Below are positions 18,110 to 27,011 of a stretch of 64,000 nucleotides of DNA, in pieces; the first letter of the stretch is position 1, and each line of letters opens with the position of its first letter. The stretch lies in NCBI RefSeq assembly GCF_029761915.1, contig NZ_CP121695.1, forward strand, positions 8,275,501-8,339,500. Reading direction: 5' to 3'. Source of the DNA: Bradyrhizobium sp. CB1650. Lineage in GTDB: Bacteria; Pseudomonadota; Alphaproteobacteria; Rhizobiales; Xanthobacteraceae. Made by a program: the position numbers and the translations under genes. Under the pieces are notes generated by a model that was not told the origin of the DNA, ran no database searches, and saw nothing but the letters and a program-made list of their open reading frames with translations.

Positions 18110-20221
18110 TCATTCAGCGGCAATTCCGTGTGGCTGAACGTCGTCTGCAGCGCACGTACCGTCCTCATCACCAGCGAGGAACTCGGGAAGCGGCTCCGCC
18201 TCTGCGTCTTGTTCTCCCGATTGAATAGCATCGGTGAGGCGCAATGGCTCCGGCAGCCATCCGGTGCCCTCGAGAAGGCGCTCGGCTTCGCTGGCCATAT
18301 CGGCCTTCTATCAGATGGTCGATCAGTTCGGCGGATGCTTCGCCCTTTGCTTCCCTGACCGCCTCCAAAATACGTGGCTTGGTGACCCGGCCGAGATAGT
18401 TATCGACCGTCGGCCTCCAACCGGCCTGCACCATGTCAAGCTCGACCGCCCGCGCCAGCACGTCGGCCTGGCCGAGCCTGCGAGCGATCCCATCAGCCGA
18501 TACGCGCCCTTGAGCATAGCGGTTCGCGGGTTCATAGAGGGCGTTGACCGAGAACGACGCGCAATGGGCGAACAGGGCTGCTTGCGCATTGCCGTCCAAT
18601 GCGGTGAGCGTATCCCAAAGCTCCTTCTCATTATTCGGGAGCCGCGCTTTCCAGGCTTCGTGCCTTGTATCGATCGCCTTGGCCGACGCGCTGTCCTTCA
18701 ATCCCGGAGCCTGGGCCGGAAATGTCGGCGTGTGAATGGCGATCTCGAGGCAACTGGCAGATGATGCAAACCTGTAAAAAATTGCCAGCACGAAACTGTG
18801 CAGCACCGCCAGGAACGTGATCGAGGGATGCTCGGCGAGCGCGTCGCGTAACGCGAGCGTTCGATGGGCCGTCAGCTCGGTGATGAGACGATCCGGCAGC
18901 GGTCGGGCTGCATCGTCCTCATCCTCTTCGGCCGGTTCAGTTGACGCGCCCTCGACGGTGATGGCGGTACTCGTCGCCCGGCCCGCGGTCTGCTGGCCAT
19001 CGACCGTTGTGAAGTCCTGTCCAGTGTCCGAGCCGACCACGACTGTTTCATCCTCCGGCCGGACGTAGCCGCGATCCACCGACAGCCGTCCTTCGGAATC
19101 GATGCTGACGAAAACGCCGGCGCGGGCGATGTCGGCCGGATCGTAGACCACCGATCGGTCCTCGAGCGCGAGCAATGCCGCCTCGATCTGCGCGAGACGT
19201 TGATCGACCTCCTCGGGTAGTTCGTCTGCATCCTGATACTCGGCTTCGAGCCGGTCATGTTCGGCATTGAGTGCGTCGATCGTCCCCTGTTCCTCGATGC
19301 TGAGCGCGGCCGGCGTTCCCTCCAGTTCCCGCAAGCCGTGGTGTGGCCAAATGGAAAATCGACTGCCAGCGAGATCCACTTCCACCCCTCCGCCGCGATC
19401 ACCTCGGCGTCTTGCTTGAGCTTCTCAGTGACGAGACGGTCGAGCAGTGCAACGTCCTGCAGCCAGCCACCGTCGTCATGCTCAAACAGATCGTGCAAGA
19501 CCGGACCTTCGGCGCGCTCGTACGCGTCGATGCCGACATACTGCGCACGCCGATCGGACCCACGCACGGTGTTCTCGGTCAGCATGCGGCGGATCTGGTA
19601 CGGCTCGTCATAGCCGGAACGGCTGACATTGTCCCAGACCTGCTCCTGGCGGACGTGATCGACGCTCACCGAGAACGCCATGAGCTGCTCCAGTGTCATG
19701 CCGTCGTCGGCATAGACCTCATGCAGCTTCGGCGAGACCGACGCCAGGCGCAGGCGCTGCTTGACGATTGCAGGGGTTACGAAATGCCGTGCGGCAATGT
19801 CCTCTTCGCTCATGCCGAGCTCTCGGAGCGTCGGGAATGCGCGAAATTGATCGAGCGGATGCAGGCCGACGCGCTCATCGTTCTCTGCGATCGAATCGTC
19901 TTCCGCAATACCTCCCTCGCGAACGACGCAGGGCACGGCCTGCGTCTTGGACATGCGCTTCTGCTTGACCAGGAGCTCGAGAGCACGGTAACGCCTCCCG
20001 CCGGCCGGCACCTCGAACATGCCTGTCTCATTGCCGTCGGCGTCCAAGATGGCGCGGACATTGAGACTTTGCAGCAGAGTGCGCTGGGCGATGCTCTCGG
20101 CAAGCTGCTCGATCGAGACGCCCGCCTTCACGCGGCGAACGTTGGACTGGCTCAGCACCAGCTTGCTGAAGGGAATGTCACGCGAGGGCGACAACGTGAT
20201 CTTTTGGACTGCCTTTGTCAT
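18110..20221 (-). pseudogene. parB: ParB/RepB/Spo0J-like protein split by two frameshifts
   Basis: The first frame (from ATG 20221) carries a clear ParB nuclease-like domain: PFSKLVLSQSNVRRVKAG, VPAGGRRYRALELL, ENDERVGLHPLDQFRAF and a KorB-type HTH. Near 19340 the frame shifts: KWISLAVDFPFGHTTACG against FSIWPHHGLRELEGTPAAL. It then runs on to about 18290, where a second shift leads to EAERLLEGTGWLPEPLRLTD and a stop at 18110. Repaired, it would be about 703 residues, the usual length for this element type. The N-terminal partition domain might still be made alone. Confidence 0.85.
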
Positions 20222-20300
20222 TGCGGTTCTCCTCAACGGGCGGCCGAAAGCCTCTCTCTCGACCTCCAACCCGTCGTGGCGCTCCGCGCCGCCCTCTTCC
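20222..20300 (-). promoter_or_regulatory. Structured 5' leader of parB
   Basis: On the minus strand CGACGGG (20270-20276) can pair with CCCGTTG (20234-20240), enclosing GGTC...GGCC and the word GAGAGAGGCTTT. A separate hairpin GGCGCTCCGCGCC lies at 20278-20290. The ardC leader has the same layout with compensating changes. Confidence 0.55.
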
Positions 20301-20323
20301 TCTCTTTCGCAGCTAATGTCCTG

Positions 20324-21283
20324 TCACGCCGCCTCCTGATCCGCCTCGGCACAGTCGGCGGAAGCAGTTGGAATGATTTCGGGCAGGAAGCCAAGCAGAT
20401 AATCCGCGGCTTTGCTGGCCTGCGAGGCGGCCCGCACAATCGCGCGGTTGTCTTCGCGCAGGACTTCCAACCAGTAGCCGATATAGTCGGCGTGCCGCAC
20501 GGTTGGCACGATCCCGAGTGATGCGCAGGAGAACGCTGCGCATAATTCGGCTATCAATTCCTCGAACGCGTATTTCTTCGTGCCATAGCAACCGCCTAGA
20601 TCGCGGTTGAGGCGCAAAGGATGACCGCTGGCGTGGCCAAGCTCATGCAGCGCGGTACGGTGCCAATTGATCGGTTCGAAATAGGCCGCCGGCGGCGGAA
20701 CCTGCACATAATCTTCTCCCGGCATATAGAAGGCGCGATTACCGCCGATGCGAAAGTCGATGCCGGTTGATTTGATCAGAGCCTCGACCTGCGGCTCGAT
20801 CATACCCGGCAGCGGCATTGGTGCGGTGGTCGCGATGTCAGCGGGCAGTCCGTCGCATTGATCGGTGTTGAAGACGGTGAATCGCTTCAGGAATGGAATG
20901 GCCTGCGCCTCTTCGCCGGTCTCACGCGCGCGGCGCTGTTCGTCGGCCGGCACGAAGCGGTCGGCATAGACCACGGTTATGCCGCGTTCGCCCTTACGGA
21001 CATGACCGCCGAGCGCGAGCGCCTGGCGGAAGGTCAGCCAGCTTTGGCCCGCGAAGCCGCGCTCGATGACCGAACCCCAGAGAATGAGAACGTTGATGCC
21101 GCTGTAGGGCCGAGCGGTTGCGGCGTTCCTTGGCATCGACAGCGGCGCCTTTGCTGCCGCGGTCCCCCAGGGTTGAACCCAGGGCACGCGGCCGGCCTCC
21201 AGCTCGGCAATGATCTTGTCGGTGATTTCGTCATAAAGGCTTGCCCGGTCCTGGCCGGCGCGTACGCGAGAATGCTTGGACAT
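20324..21283 (-). CDS. ardC: ArdC-type antirestriction protein / zincin metallopeptidase
   Basis: A 319-residue protein with the two ArdC parts. The N-terminal single-stranded-DNA-binding domain (DUF1738) is seen in LYDEITDKIIAELEAGRVPW and PYSGINVLILW. The C-terminal zincin-like metallopeptidase has the HExxH motif in LHELGHASGH and the later glutamate-rich EELIAELCAAF. ArdC proteins protect incoming conjugative DNA from restriction. The ATG at 21283 is used because the longer frame overlaps the leader structure. It is intact, although the adjacent ParB gene is broken. Confidence 0.88.
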   Translation of the reverse strand: MSKHSRVRAGQDRASLYDEITDKIIAELEAGRVPWVQPWGTAAAKAPLSMPRNAATARPYSGINVLILWGSVIERGFAGQSWLTFRQALALGGHVRKGERGITVVYADRFVPADEQRRARETGEEAQAIPFLKRFTVFNTDQCDGLPADIATTAPMPLPGMIEPQVEALIKSTGIDFRIGGNRAFYMPGEDYVQVPPPAAYFEPINWHRTALHELGHASGHPLRLNRDLGGCYGTKKYAFEELIAELCAAFSCASLGIVPTVRHADYIGYWLEVLREDNRAIVRAASQASKAADYLLGFLPEIIPTASADCAEADQEAA

Positions 21284-21355
21284 CGCGGGGTCTTTCGCGA
21301 CGGGCGCTGCAAGCCTCTCTCGCAGCTCCAACCCGTCGCGGCCGAACCCGGCCAG
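21284..21355 (-). promoter_or_regulatory. Structured 5' leader of ardC
   Basis: GCGACGGG (21297-21304) is complementary to CCCGTCGC (21332-21339), with GCTGC (21306-21310) and GCAGC (21322-21326) inside it. The loop reads GAGAGAGGCTT on the minus strand. A further hairpin GGCCG...CGGCC lies at 21340-21353. The loop and the CCAACCCGTCG word are shared with the parB leader, while stem bases differ in paired fashion. Confidence 0.58.
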
Positions 21356-21589
21356 CCCTCTCACTCTCTATGTCTGTTGCAGGACCGGCGTGCCGGTGAG
21401 AGACCCTCAGCCGAACCCACGCCTTCACGTCAGGGATGGAAGCCCGAACGGGTGAAAACCCGGCCCAAGCCGGGGTTTCAGCGCAGCCGACAGCCCGGTC
21501 CCGCAGGGAGACGCACGCGCATCCAAATGCGGTTCACCGAAAACCAGGTGCCTGGAACCTAGACCTCTTCTCGAGTCTTTGTCTGCGCG

Positions 21590-21916
21590 TCATAGATTGT
21601 GATCCGAAGCTTCTTCGAGGCGCGCGGCAAGTTTCGCTCGTTTGTCCTTTGACAACTCGTCGAGATTCTGTTGACGCCAGCGAACGGCTGGGAGCTCTGC
21701 GGCGTTCGGCAATCCGAGCAGATCCCAATCGGGCTCTGCGCGTTCAAACGAGGCAAGAAACTTCCGATGATCGGACGGCATGTCGCTGACGATGGACTCG
21801 ATCAACTCGTCTCGGGCCGCGAGCAATTCGGCAACCCGCGATGACGATCGGCTGATTGATCGTTCCGAGCGTCTCCTTGAAGTGCACTTCATGAAGAGCC
21901 CATAGCCGAACACCAT
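21590..21916 (-). pseudogene. AbiEii/AbiGii-type toxin, C-terminal remnant
   Basis: The segment SDMPSDHRKFLASFERAEPD, then LLGLPNAAELPAVRWRQQNL and a lysine-rich end, matches the C-terminus of the nucleotidyltransferase-type AbiEii toxin family. The catalytic GSxxxxxD domain is missing and no AbiEi antitoxin is next to it, so it is a dead fragment. It lies just outside the right end of the conjugative-element module. Confidence 0.6.
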
Positions 21917-22132
21917 GGAGCCGAACTCGCGGCTCGCCGGCCCGTCGCGCCGGAAGGCTCTTGCCTAAAGAGCAAGTCGCTGATTTTGCAAAGATTTTTA
22001 TGTTGTCGAATTTATTTGGTCTGATGGCGACGAAAACGTGCCGCAGGCTCGCCTACCCGAATGAGACTTCAGCTGTTCGCCAACCGGATGGGAACGGCTG
22101 GCATTGGAATGCCTCGATCAAGGCGGTGAAGA

Positions 22133-22693
22133 ATGCAAAAACGACCGGAGTGGGTGGACGACATCGATTGGGACGACCTCTATCCAAGAGTCCTCGCTGT
22201 CGCCTATCGGATGAGTGTCGGCCGAGCGAACAGGCGGCACGAAGCCGAACAACTTGCGCAAGAAGCTATTACGCGCAGCTTCACAACGAGGACGGTTGAT
22301 TTAAAAAAATACGAGCTCTTCGTTTATCTCGTCGGCATCATGCGAAGCATTCGCAGCGATCAGATGAGGTCACCAGGTGCAAGGTTGTTCGATTTCGATG
22401 ATGAAGCGGTGATCCGCTTCCCCGCGCGTCCCACTCAAGACGACGCGCTGTCGATCGCGAGTCTTTCGCGACTCATCGAACAACAGGACCCAGGGGCCAA
22501 CCAAGTGGCGATGCATATGCTCGCAGGACTGAGAACCTCGCGTGAAATAGCCGAGGCAATGAGTGTTTCTCCTCAAAAAGTGGACGCGCTCAAGAAGAAT
22601 TTGCGCCGCATCATTCTGGAGCTTGGAGGGAACGACCTGCGCGTCAAGCGTAAGCCGCCTTCTGGCACCAAGATCGCTAATCTGGAGGAGTAA
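22133..22693 (+). CDS. ECF-like RNA polymerase sigma factor
   Basis: A 186-residue protein. Residues about 12-80 resemble sigma region 2 (DWDDLYPRVLAVAYRMSVG, AEQLAQEAITRSF). Residues about 125-170 resemble a region 4 helix-turn-helix (LRTSREIAEAMSVSPQKVDA). AAGGCGGTGAAGA precedes the ATG. It is followed two bases after its stop by a membrane-protein gene with a GGAGGAG site, a pattern typical of a sigma/anti-sigma pair. The target promoter and signal are not visible. Confidence 0.78.
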   Translation: MQKRPEWVDDIDWDDLYPRVLAVAYRMSVGRANRRHEAEQLAQEAITRSFTTRTVDLKKYELFVYLVGIMRSIRSDQMRSPGARLFDFDDEAVIRFPARPTQDDALSIASLSRLIEQQDPGANQVAMHMLAGLRTSREIAEAMSVSPQKVDALKKNLRRIILELGGNDLRVKRKPPSGTKIANLEE

Positions 22694-22695
22694 TC

Positions 22696-23457
22696 ATGGA
22701 TAAATCGCTTATTGAAACGATCTTGGCTCGCCTCGACGCGAACCCGCCGGAAGATCATACGGATGTTCTTGATTATCCGGACGCCGTCATTCGAGAGGAA
22801 CTGCGAGCAGCGGGACTGCGCCCCGAAATGCCGCAGGCATTGCGCGAGCTGACGGGAAAGTCGCAGGGCGATCCGAAGCCTCGGGGAGAACTTCACCCAC
22901 GTGGGCGGTTCGGCGCTGTTGCAAACTCCATTGCACGCACATTGACGACGCGATGGTGCTTGCGTCTAGCGTTTGGAGTAGCTGGCGTCGCTCTCGTTGG
23001 GAGCACGATTACGATGACCGTATTCTCGCTCCAGTTGCGAGCCGAAGTTGCCGAGATGCACTGGATCAACCAGTCCCTTAAGCCTGCGGGCTCGGAAGCG
23101 CTCGCGGATGTCGTCGGCTCGTTTGTGAGGCAGCAAAAGGAAGCCACAGCAGAGCTAAAGAACACGCAAAGTGAAATTTCCGAAATCGCCTTACAGATCA
23201 AGACAGCGCGGGCTTCCTTCGCCAATCGAGAAGGACATGTCATGTCCTCCCCTCCGGCACTCCAAGAGACTCAAGCCTCCGGAATGAAGGATCGGACATT
23301 GTCTTTGGCTCATGCAATGCCATCCCCATCGAAGGTCATGGAGATGCCAAGATTGAATCGCGACGTTAACTCGTCCATCGACCTTGAGAAACTCGGTTAT
23401 ATGGGTAGTGTTCGGTGCTCGCCATCGCCAACCAAAACCGACGAAATCCACCCCTGA
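22696..23457 (+). CDS. Single-pass membrane protein, putative sigma-factor partner
   Basis: A 253-residue protein with an acidic N-terminal cytoplasmic part (about residues 1-90), one transmembrane helix near 95-118 (LAFGVAGVALVGSTITMTVF) and a periplasmic coiled-coil stretch (QQKEATAELKNTQSEISEIA). It has no recognisable zinc anti-sigma motif. The tight coupling to the sigma gene suggests it holds or senses for that sigma factor. This is inference from position. Confidence 0.65.
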   Translation: MDKSLIETILARLDANPPEDHTDVLDYPDAVIREELRAAGLRPEMPQALRELTGKSQGDPKPRGELHPRGRFGAVANSIARTLTTRWCLRLAFGVAGVALVGSTITMTVFSLQLRAEVAEMHWINQSLKPAGSEALADVVGSFVRQQKEATAELKNTQSEISEIALQIKTARASFANREGHVMSSPPALQETQASGMKDRTLSLAHAMPSPSKVMEMPRLNRDVNSSIDLEKLGYMGSVRCSPSPTKTDEIHP

Positions 23458-23471
23458 GAGCTAGCAATCAA

Positions 23472-23499
23472 GCCGGCGAGTACACTCTCACTCGCCGGC
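23472..23499. terminator. Bidirectional terminator hairpin
   Basis: GCCGGCGAGT (23472-23481) pairs perfectly with ACTCGCCGGC (23490-23499) around an eight-base loop. It lies between the sigma operon, ending at 23457 on the plus strand, and the tiny membrane-protein operon, ending at 23505 on the minus strand, so it can serve both. Confidence 0.75.
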
Positions 23500-23504
23500 C
23501 TCTT

Positions 23505-23597
23505 CTAAATGCCCACCGCATGAGCAATCGCCATCGCGAAGTAGATCAGTGCGATGGCGGCGTAACTCGCGCAGATGATCAGGGTCTCCTTGTTCAT
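23505..23597 (-). CDS. 30-residue single-pass membrane peptide
   Basis: The frame starts MNKETLIICASYAAIALIYF and ends AHAVGI, so it is almost entirely one hydrophobic helix. AAGGAGCC lies upstream. Its ATG overlaps the TGA of the gene before it (ATGA). Conserved small membrane peptides of this size often bind larger membrane complexes. The partner here is unknown. Confidence 0.55.
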   Translation of the reverse strand: MNKETLIICASYAAIALIYFAMAIAHAVGI

Positions 23598-23752
23598 TCT
23601 CTGGCTCCTTCCTCATTCGATTTTTTCGCCGTCGATTGGCCGGTCGCAACGTGGGTTTTGTTTGAAGACCGCCAATGAACCCAGGCGACGACCAAATAGA
23701 TGACCGAAATTGCGATATATCCCTGGGCCGCAAGCATCCAAAACGTCTCCAT
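23594..23752 (-). CDS. 52-residue single-pass membrane protein
   Basis: The frame starts METFWMLAAQGYIAISVIYL and ends with a charged tail (STAKKSNEEGARE). There is one transmembrane helix near the N-terminus and a cytoplasmic or periplasmic tail of about 25 residues. It is translationally coupled to the 30-residue gene. The pair is convergent with the sigma operon. I do not recognise the family. Confidence 0.55.
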   Translation of the reverse strand: METFWMLAAQGYIAISVIYLVVAWVHWRSSNKTHVATGQSTAKKSNEEGARE

Positions 23753-24193
23753 CAAGCCTGTCGCTACTCGGCAAGGCGAGCCAGGTTCTGGATTTCGGGT
23801 GCGATGGCGATTGCAATTTCAAATGAGATGTTCGCGCCGCGGCTCCCGACTGGCGCGAGATTTCCTATCCCGAAGTCGATTTTAGTTCACCTCATGCTTC
23901 TTCAATTCCCTACAACCACTGGCGGCCGCCGCTTCGGTGAGCGCGTCTCAAACCAGAAAGCCTCGGCGTTTGAACGTTCGACGCGGTAGCAGTCGCGCAG
24001 CACGCCGATGCCCCTATCGGACAGCCGCACGAACGCCGGCATGGCGCCGTCGAAGGCGGGACGCGGGACAGCGTCGGCGAGCGACTCGGCGACGCGCTGG
24101 TATCAACTTTGCATTTGTGATATCGTCTCGGTTGCGCATGTCGATGCACGGCGTGCGCAGGTTCGCGAAGACGTTTTTTTTACAGAGGACGAC
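23753..24193. other. Stretch with a possible truncated gene end
   Basis: On the minus strand a frame ending at 23902 reads MPAFVRLSDRGIGVLRDCYR then FETRSPKRRPPVVVGN. It looks protein-like but has a stop just upstream and no ribosome site, so it may be the end of a decayed gene. The part nearest 24193 must carry the promoter of the lysine-rich small gene. Confidence 0.35.
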
Positions 24194-24280
24194 ATGGCCA
24201 AGAAAGCGAAGAAGGCAAAGAAGACTGTGAAGGCAGCCACCAAAAAGGTTGCAAAGAAGACCTCGAAGAAAAAGAAGTAG
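24194..24280 (+). CDS. 28-residue lysine-rich (histone H1-like) protein
   Basis: The product starts MAKKAKKAKKTVKAATKKVA and ends KKTSKKKK. It has only Lys, Ala, Thr, Val, Ser and the initiator Met. An AGAGGA ribosome site is well placed. Very short Lys/Ala-rich proteins like this occur in Bradyrhizobium-type genomes and resemble the tail of bacterial H1-like nucleoid proteins, so binding to DNA or RNA by charge is likely. It is not a fragment of a longer gene in this frame. Confidence 0.6.
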   Translation: MAKKAKKAKKTVKAATKKVAKKTSKKKK

Positions 24281-25159
24281 TCGCGACCCGCGACTGAGAT
24301 ATTGACACCTCGGGGGTCGCAACCCCGGAGGCTAAGCGAAACCTCTTCAAAGGATATGAAGTTTCCTTTGCAGCCCTTCGGTATCGCGGCACGTAAGATA
24401 AGGCCGGATCTTTGTGCAGTTGGCTGCTGCATGATGGTCCGGTCTTCGTTTCAACCCTGGGTAAATACCAACAGAACCCGAACGCGCTTATGATGATGGG
24501 CGCTCGACGCAGGTGCCGGTGAACCCGGTCGTGCGGGTCAAGGGCCGCTTTTCGCCTCATCTACGGTACAACGACATGCAGCTCGTGCTTGAGCGATAGC
24601 CGGCAGATACGATTGCGCGACTATCTCTCAAACTGTCCCACCCAGCGCCGGTTGCAAGCGGAGGATCTAGATTTTCTCCCCGGGCATCGTCTCCGCGTCA
24701 GAAATCCTGATCTGAGTATGGGACAATGTTTCTTTAGTTCCTCTCCACCTGCCCTGGCGCCCTCTCTGGTTGCAAATCGGATGCGGCCACACCGGTCGAG
24801 GCTGAGCGGGACATAGTGGACGGGGCGCCGGGCAATGTAAGCGTCGAGCTCGTTCGCAGCCTTCGAACCACAACGGTACTGCAGACTGTCCTCACCGCAA
24901 TTCCCTGCGGCCTGCCCCACGTTCGCGTTGTGTCAGAATACGAGCGCGCTTGATGTCTGAAACCCGCCTCCGACTGTCTTGGAAAGCCACATTGCGCCAA
25001 AAGAGATGCGAGCCTGCCCCTTCTACAGTGCTGGCCCAAATCCTGCACCGGCTCTCCGCGCCAGGAGTTGGGCGGCGGGAACAAGATGGGAGTCGCGTTT
25101 GGGTCTCGATCTATCAATCGACAATGCGGTTGCCGCACCGAAGGTCGCCTGTCTGCTCC
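24281..25159. other. Decayed stretch without a clear gene
   Basis: A GC-rich stem with one bulge near 24308-24333 may end the lysine-rich gene. Frames seen at 24621-24920 (-) and 24734-25216 (-) have no motif or family resemblance. The stretch leads into a decayed dehydrogenase and looks like decayed coding DNA. Confidence 0.4.
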
Positions 25160-25590
25160 CCGTTGGGAGAACGGAAGACGCTCCTGTTTCCTACGGCCTC
25201 GCGCGGTATCGGTCATGCCACCGGAAACCTGTTTTCAGAGAAGGACCGGCATATCTTCACTTGCACGCGGCTACCCTTCGGTGGCGGACGATGTCCGTGG
25301 GATTCGGAGACAGACAACCATGTCCACGTCGATCAAGGCATGCGTCGGACGGTGCCGCACGCCACCCCCGAGGTCGGCGAACGGGTCGCTGGCGTACCCC
25401 TCCACGCATTGACCCACAATGGCGGCATTTCGCCATAGACACCGGACCGGGCCCGGCAGACATCTTTGACGGCGTCAGCCGAAAGCTGGATGAGACTGTC
25501 CGCCTCAATCTGCTCGGCCTGATCCTGCTCCCGCAAGACCTCTTTTCCGAGCTGAAGACGACCCCGGCATCGATCGTCAACATGACATGA
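25160..25590 (+). pseudogene. Decayed short-chain dehydrogenase/reductase
   Basis: Pieces of an SDR are seen in order but in different frames. TASRGIGHATGNLFSE (near 25196) is the Rossmann nucleotide loop. LTHNGGISP is a mutated NNAG motif. FDGVSRKLDETVRLNLLGLI followed by LFSELKTTPASIVNMT is the central region. The catalytic Ser-Tyr-Lys part is missing and at least two frameshifts are present. Confidence 0.6.
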
Positions 25591-25685
25591 TCGGAGCCTT
25601 GCCGCGCACCCGTTTTCCAGCACCGCCAATGCCCCAGCGTCAAGGCTGACGGTTGCTTGCTGACTCTGAAGCGAGGCGTCAAGAC

Positions 25686-27011
25686 ATGATCGATGAGCTG
25701 GATCTGCGAACCTTCAAGCCACATCCGCAACGCGACGCCGTGCTCGGCGAAGTGCACGCGCGCCCTTTCACGCGCCTTGTTTCGCCATTCAGCGTGATCC
25801 ACTTCGCTTTTCTTGCGCAGGGCGAGGCGGCGGCAAGCGATCGCTGCCGTTTTATCGACTTCTGCCTGGAGCGCAATCTTCCGCCGCCTGAGCAATCGGC
25901 GAAACATCATCAGATTGTCATAGGGCCCGCCATGCTGCGCTGGGAGCAGCATTCGGAATTTACAACATTCACCTGGATCTGGACTAACGCAAATGGTTCT
26001 GCCGCTCATCAATTCGACAAAGTTGATGATACCGTGGGATCGCTGATCCGCGCGTTGCGGCAAACCGGGCAATTGCTGGTCGCGATCAGATTGGAAGTGG
26101 AGCAGGGCGCCTCGCCGACCAAGCGCGCCGAACAGATTTTTGACAAGAACAGCCTGGCCATGGTTGCCACAAGGGGCAGCACGGGCGTCGTCGCTTCAGA
26201 CTTTCGCGTGGACGCTAACGGCTTCTCCAGAATCCTCGTCTGCGACCTCGGATTGACGTCGCACGATCTCGGCGCACTTGTGCAACGGGTCTTAGAAATC
26301 GAAACCTACCGCCCGTTGGCGCTGCTTGGTCTGTCGGCGGCCCTCGAGCTTGCGCCGTCTGTCGATCGTATCGATCGGCGTCTTGTTGAGACGCTCGAAG
26401 AAATGCAAGGCGCAAAGGGACTGAAATTCAACAACCATCTGCTTGCCGAACTGACGGCATTGGCCGCCTCCTTCGAAAGGGGCGCGACCGGTAGCCTGTT
26501 TCGCTTTGGCGCCAGCAGGGCTTATAACGAGCTGGTCCAATCGCGGCTGTCCATCATTGAAGGCAACGATGTGGCGGGCTATCCGACCTGGTCCTCGTTT
26601 CTCGCGCGCCGCATGGCCCCTGCAATGCGCACCTGTGCGACCGTGGAGGATCGTCAGGCAAGTCTGTCGGTCAAGCTGGCGCGTGTCGCCGATCTGCTGC
26701 GAACCCGTGTCGACGTCGAAATCGAACGCCAGAATCGCGACCTCTTGCAGGCTTTAAACGAGCGCGCAAGGCAGCAACTTCGGCTGCAGTGCACGGTCGA
26801 AGGATTGTCGGTCGGGGCGATCGGATATTACGTGGTCAGCCTGTTTAGCTATCTGGCCAAGGGCGCGCACGATGTCGGACTGCGTGTAGAACCCTCATTC
26901 CTAACCGCAGCCTTCGTGCCAATCGCGGTTGGCGTGATCTGGCTGGTGAGTTACAACATCCGGAAGCGACACCTCAAGCACGACGACACGCCCTCGGCGG
27001 CTAGCGACTAA
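25686..27011 (+). CDS. DUF3422 family membrane-anchored protein
   Basis: A 441-residue protein. The N-terminal PHPQRDAVLGEVHARPF and CRFIDFCLERNLPPP are hallmarks of DUF3422. A long helical middle follows, then two C-terminal hydrophobic helices (SVGAIGYYVVSLFSYLA and FLTAAFVPIAVGVIWLVSY), so it is probably anchored in the inner membrane by its C-terminus. The family is widespread in Proteobacteria and its function is unknown. The ATG at 25686 starts just before the conserved region and is preferred to the upstream TTG. No operon partner is seen. Confidence 0.85.
   Translation: MIDELDLRTFKPHPQRDAVLGEVHARPFTRLVSPFSVIHFAFLAQGEAAASDRCRFIDFCLERNLPPPEQSAKHHQIVIGPAMLRWEQHSEFTTFTWIWTNANGSAAHQFDKVDDTVGSLIRALRQTGQLLVAIRLEVEQGASPTKRAEQIFDKNSLAMVATRGSTGVVASDFRVDANGFSRILVCDLGLTSHDLGALVQRVLEIETYRPLALLGLSAALELAPSVDRIDRRLVETLEEMQGAKGLKFNNHLLAELTALAASFERGATGSLFRFGASRAYNELVQSRLSIIEGNDVAGYPTWSSFLARRMAPAMRTCATVEDRQASLSVKLARVADLLRTRVDVEIERQNRDLLQALNERARQQLRLQCTVEGLSVGAIGYYVVSLFSYLAKGAHDVGLRVEPSFLTAAFVPIAVGVIWLVSYNIRKRHLKHDDTPSAASD

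Noticed and set aside
24950..25590. Long plus-strand frames of 162 and 203 codons
   Set aside because: Recognisable SDR pieces are split between these frames, so neither is a real gene; called as one pseudogene instead.
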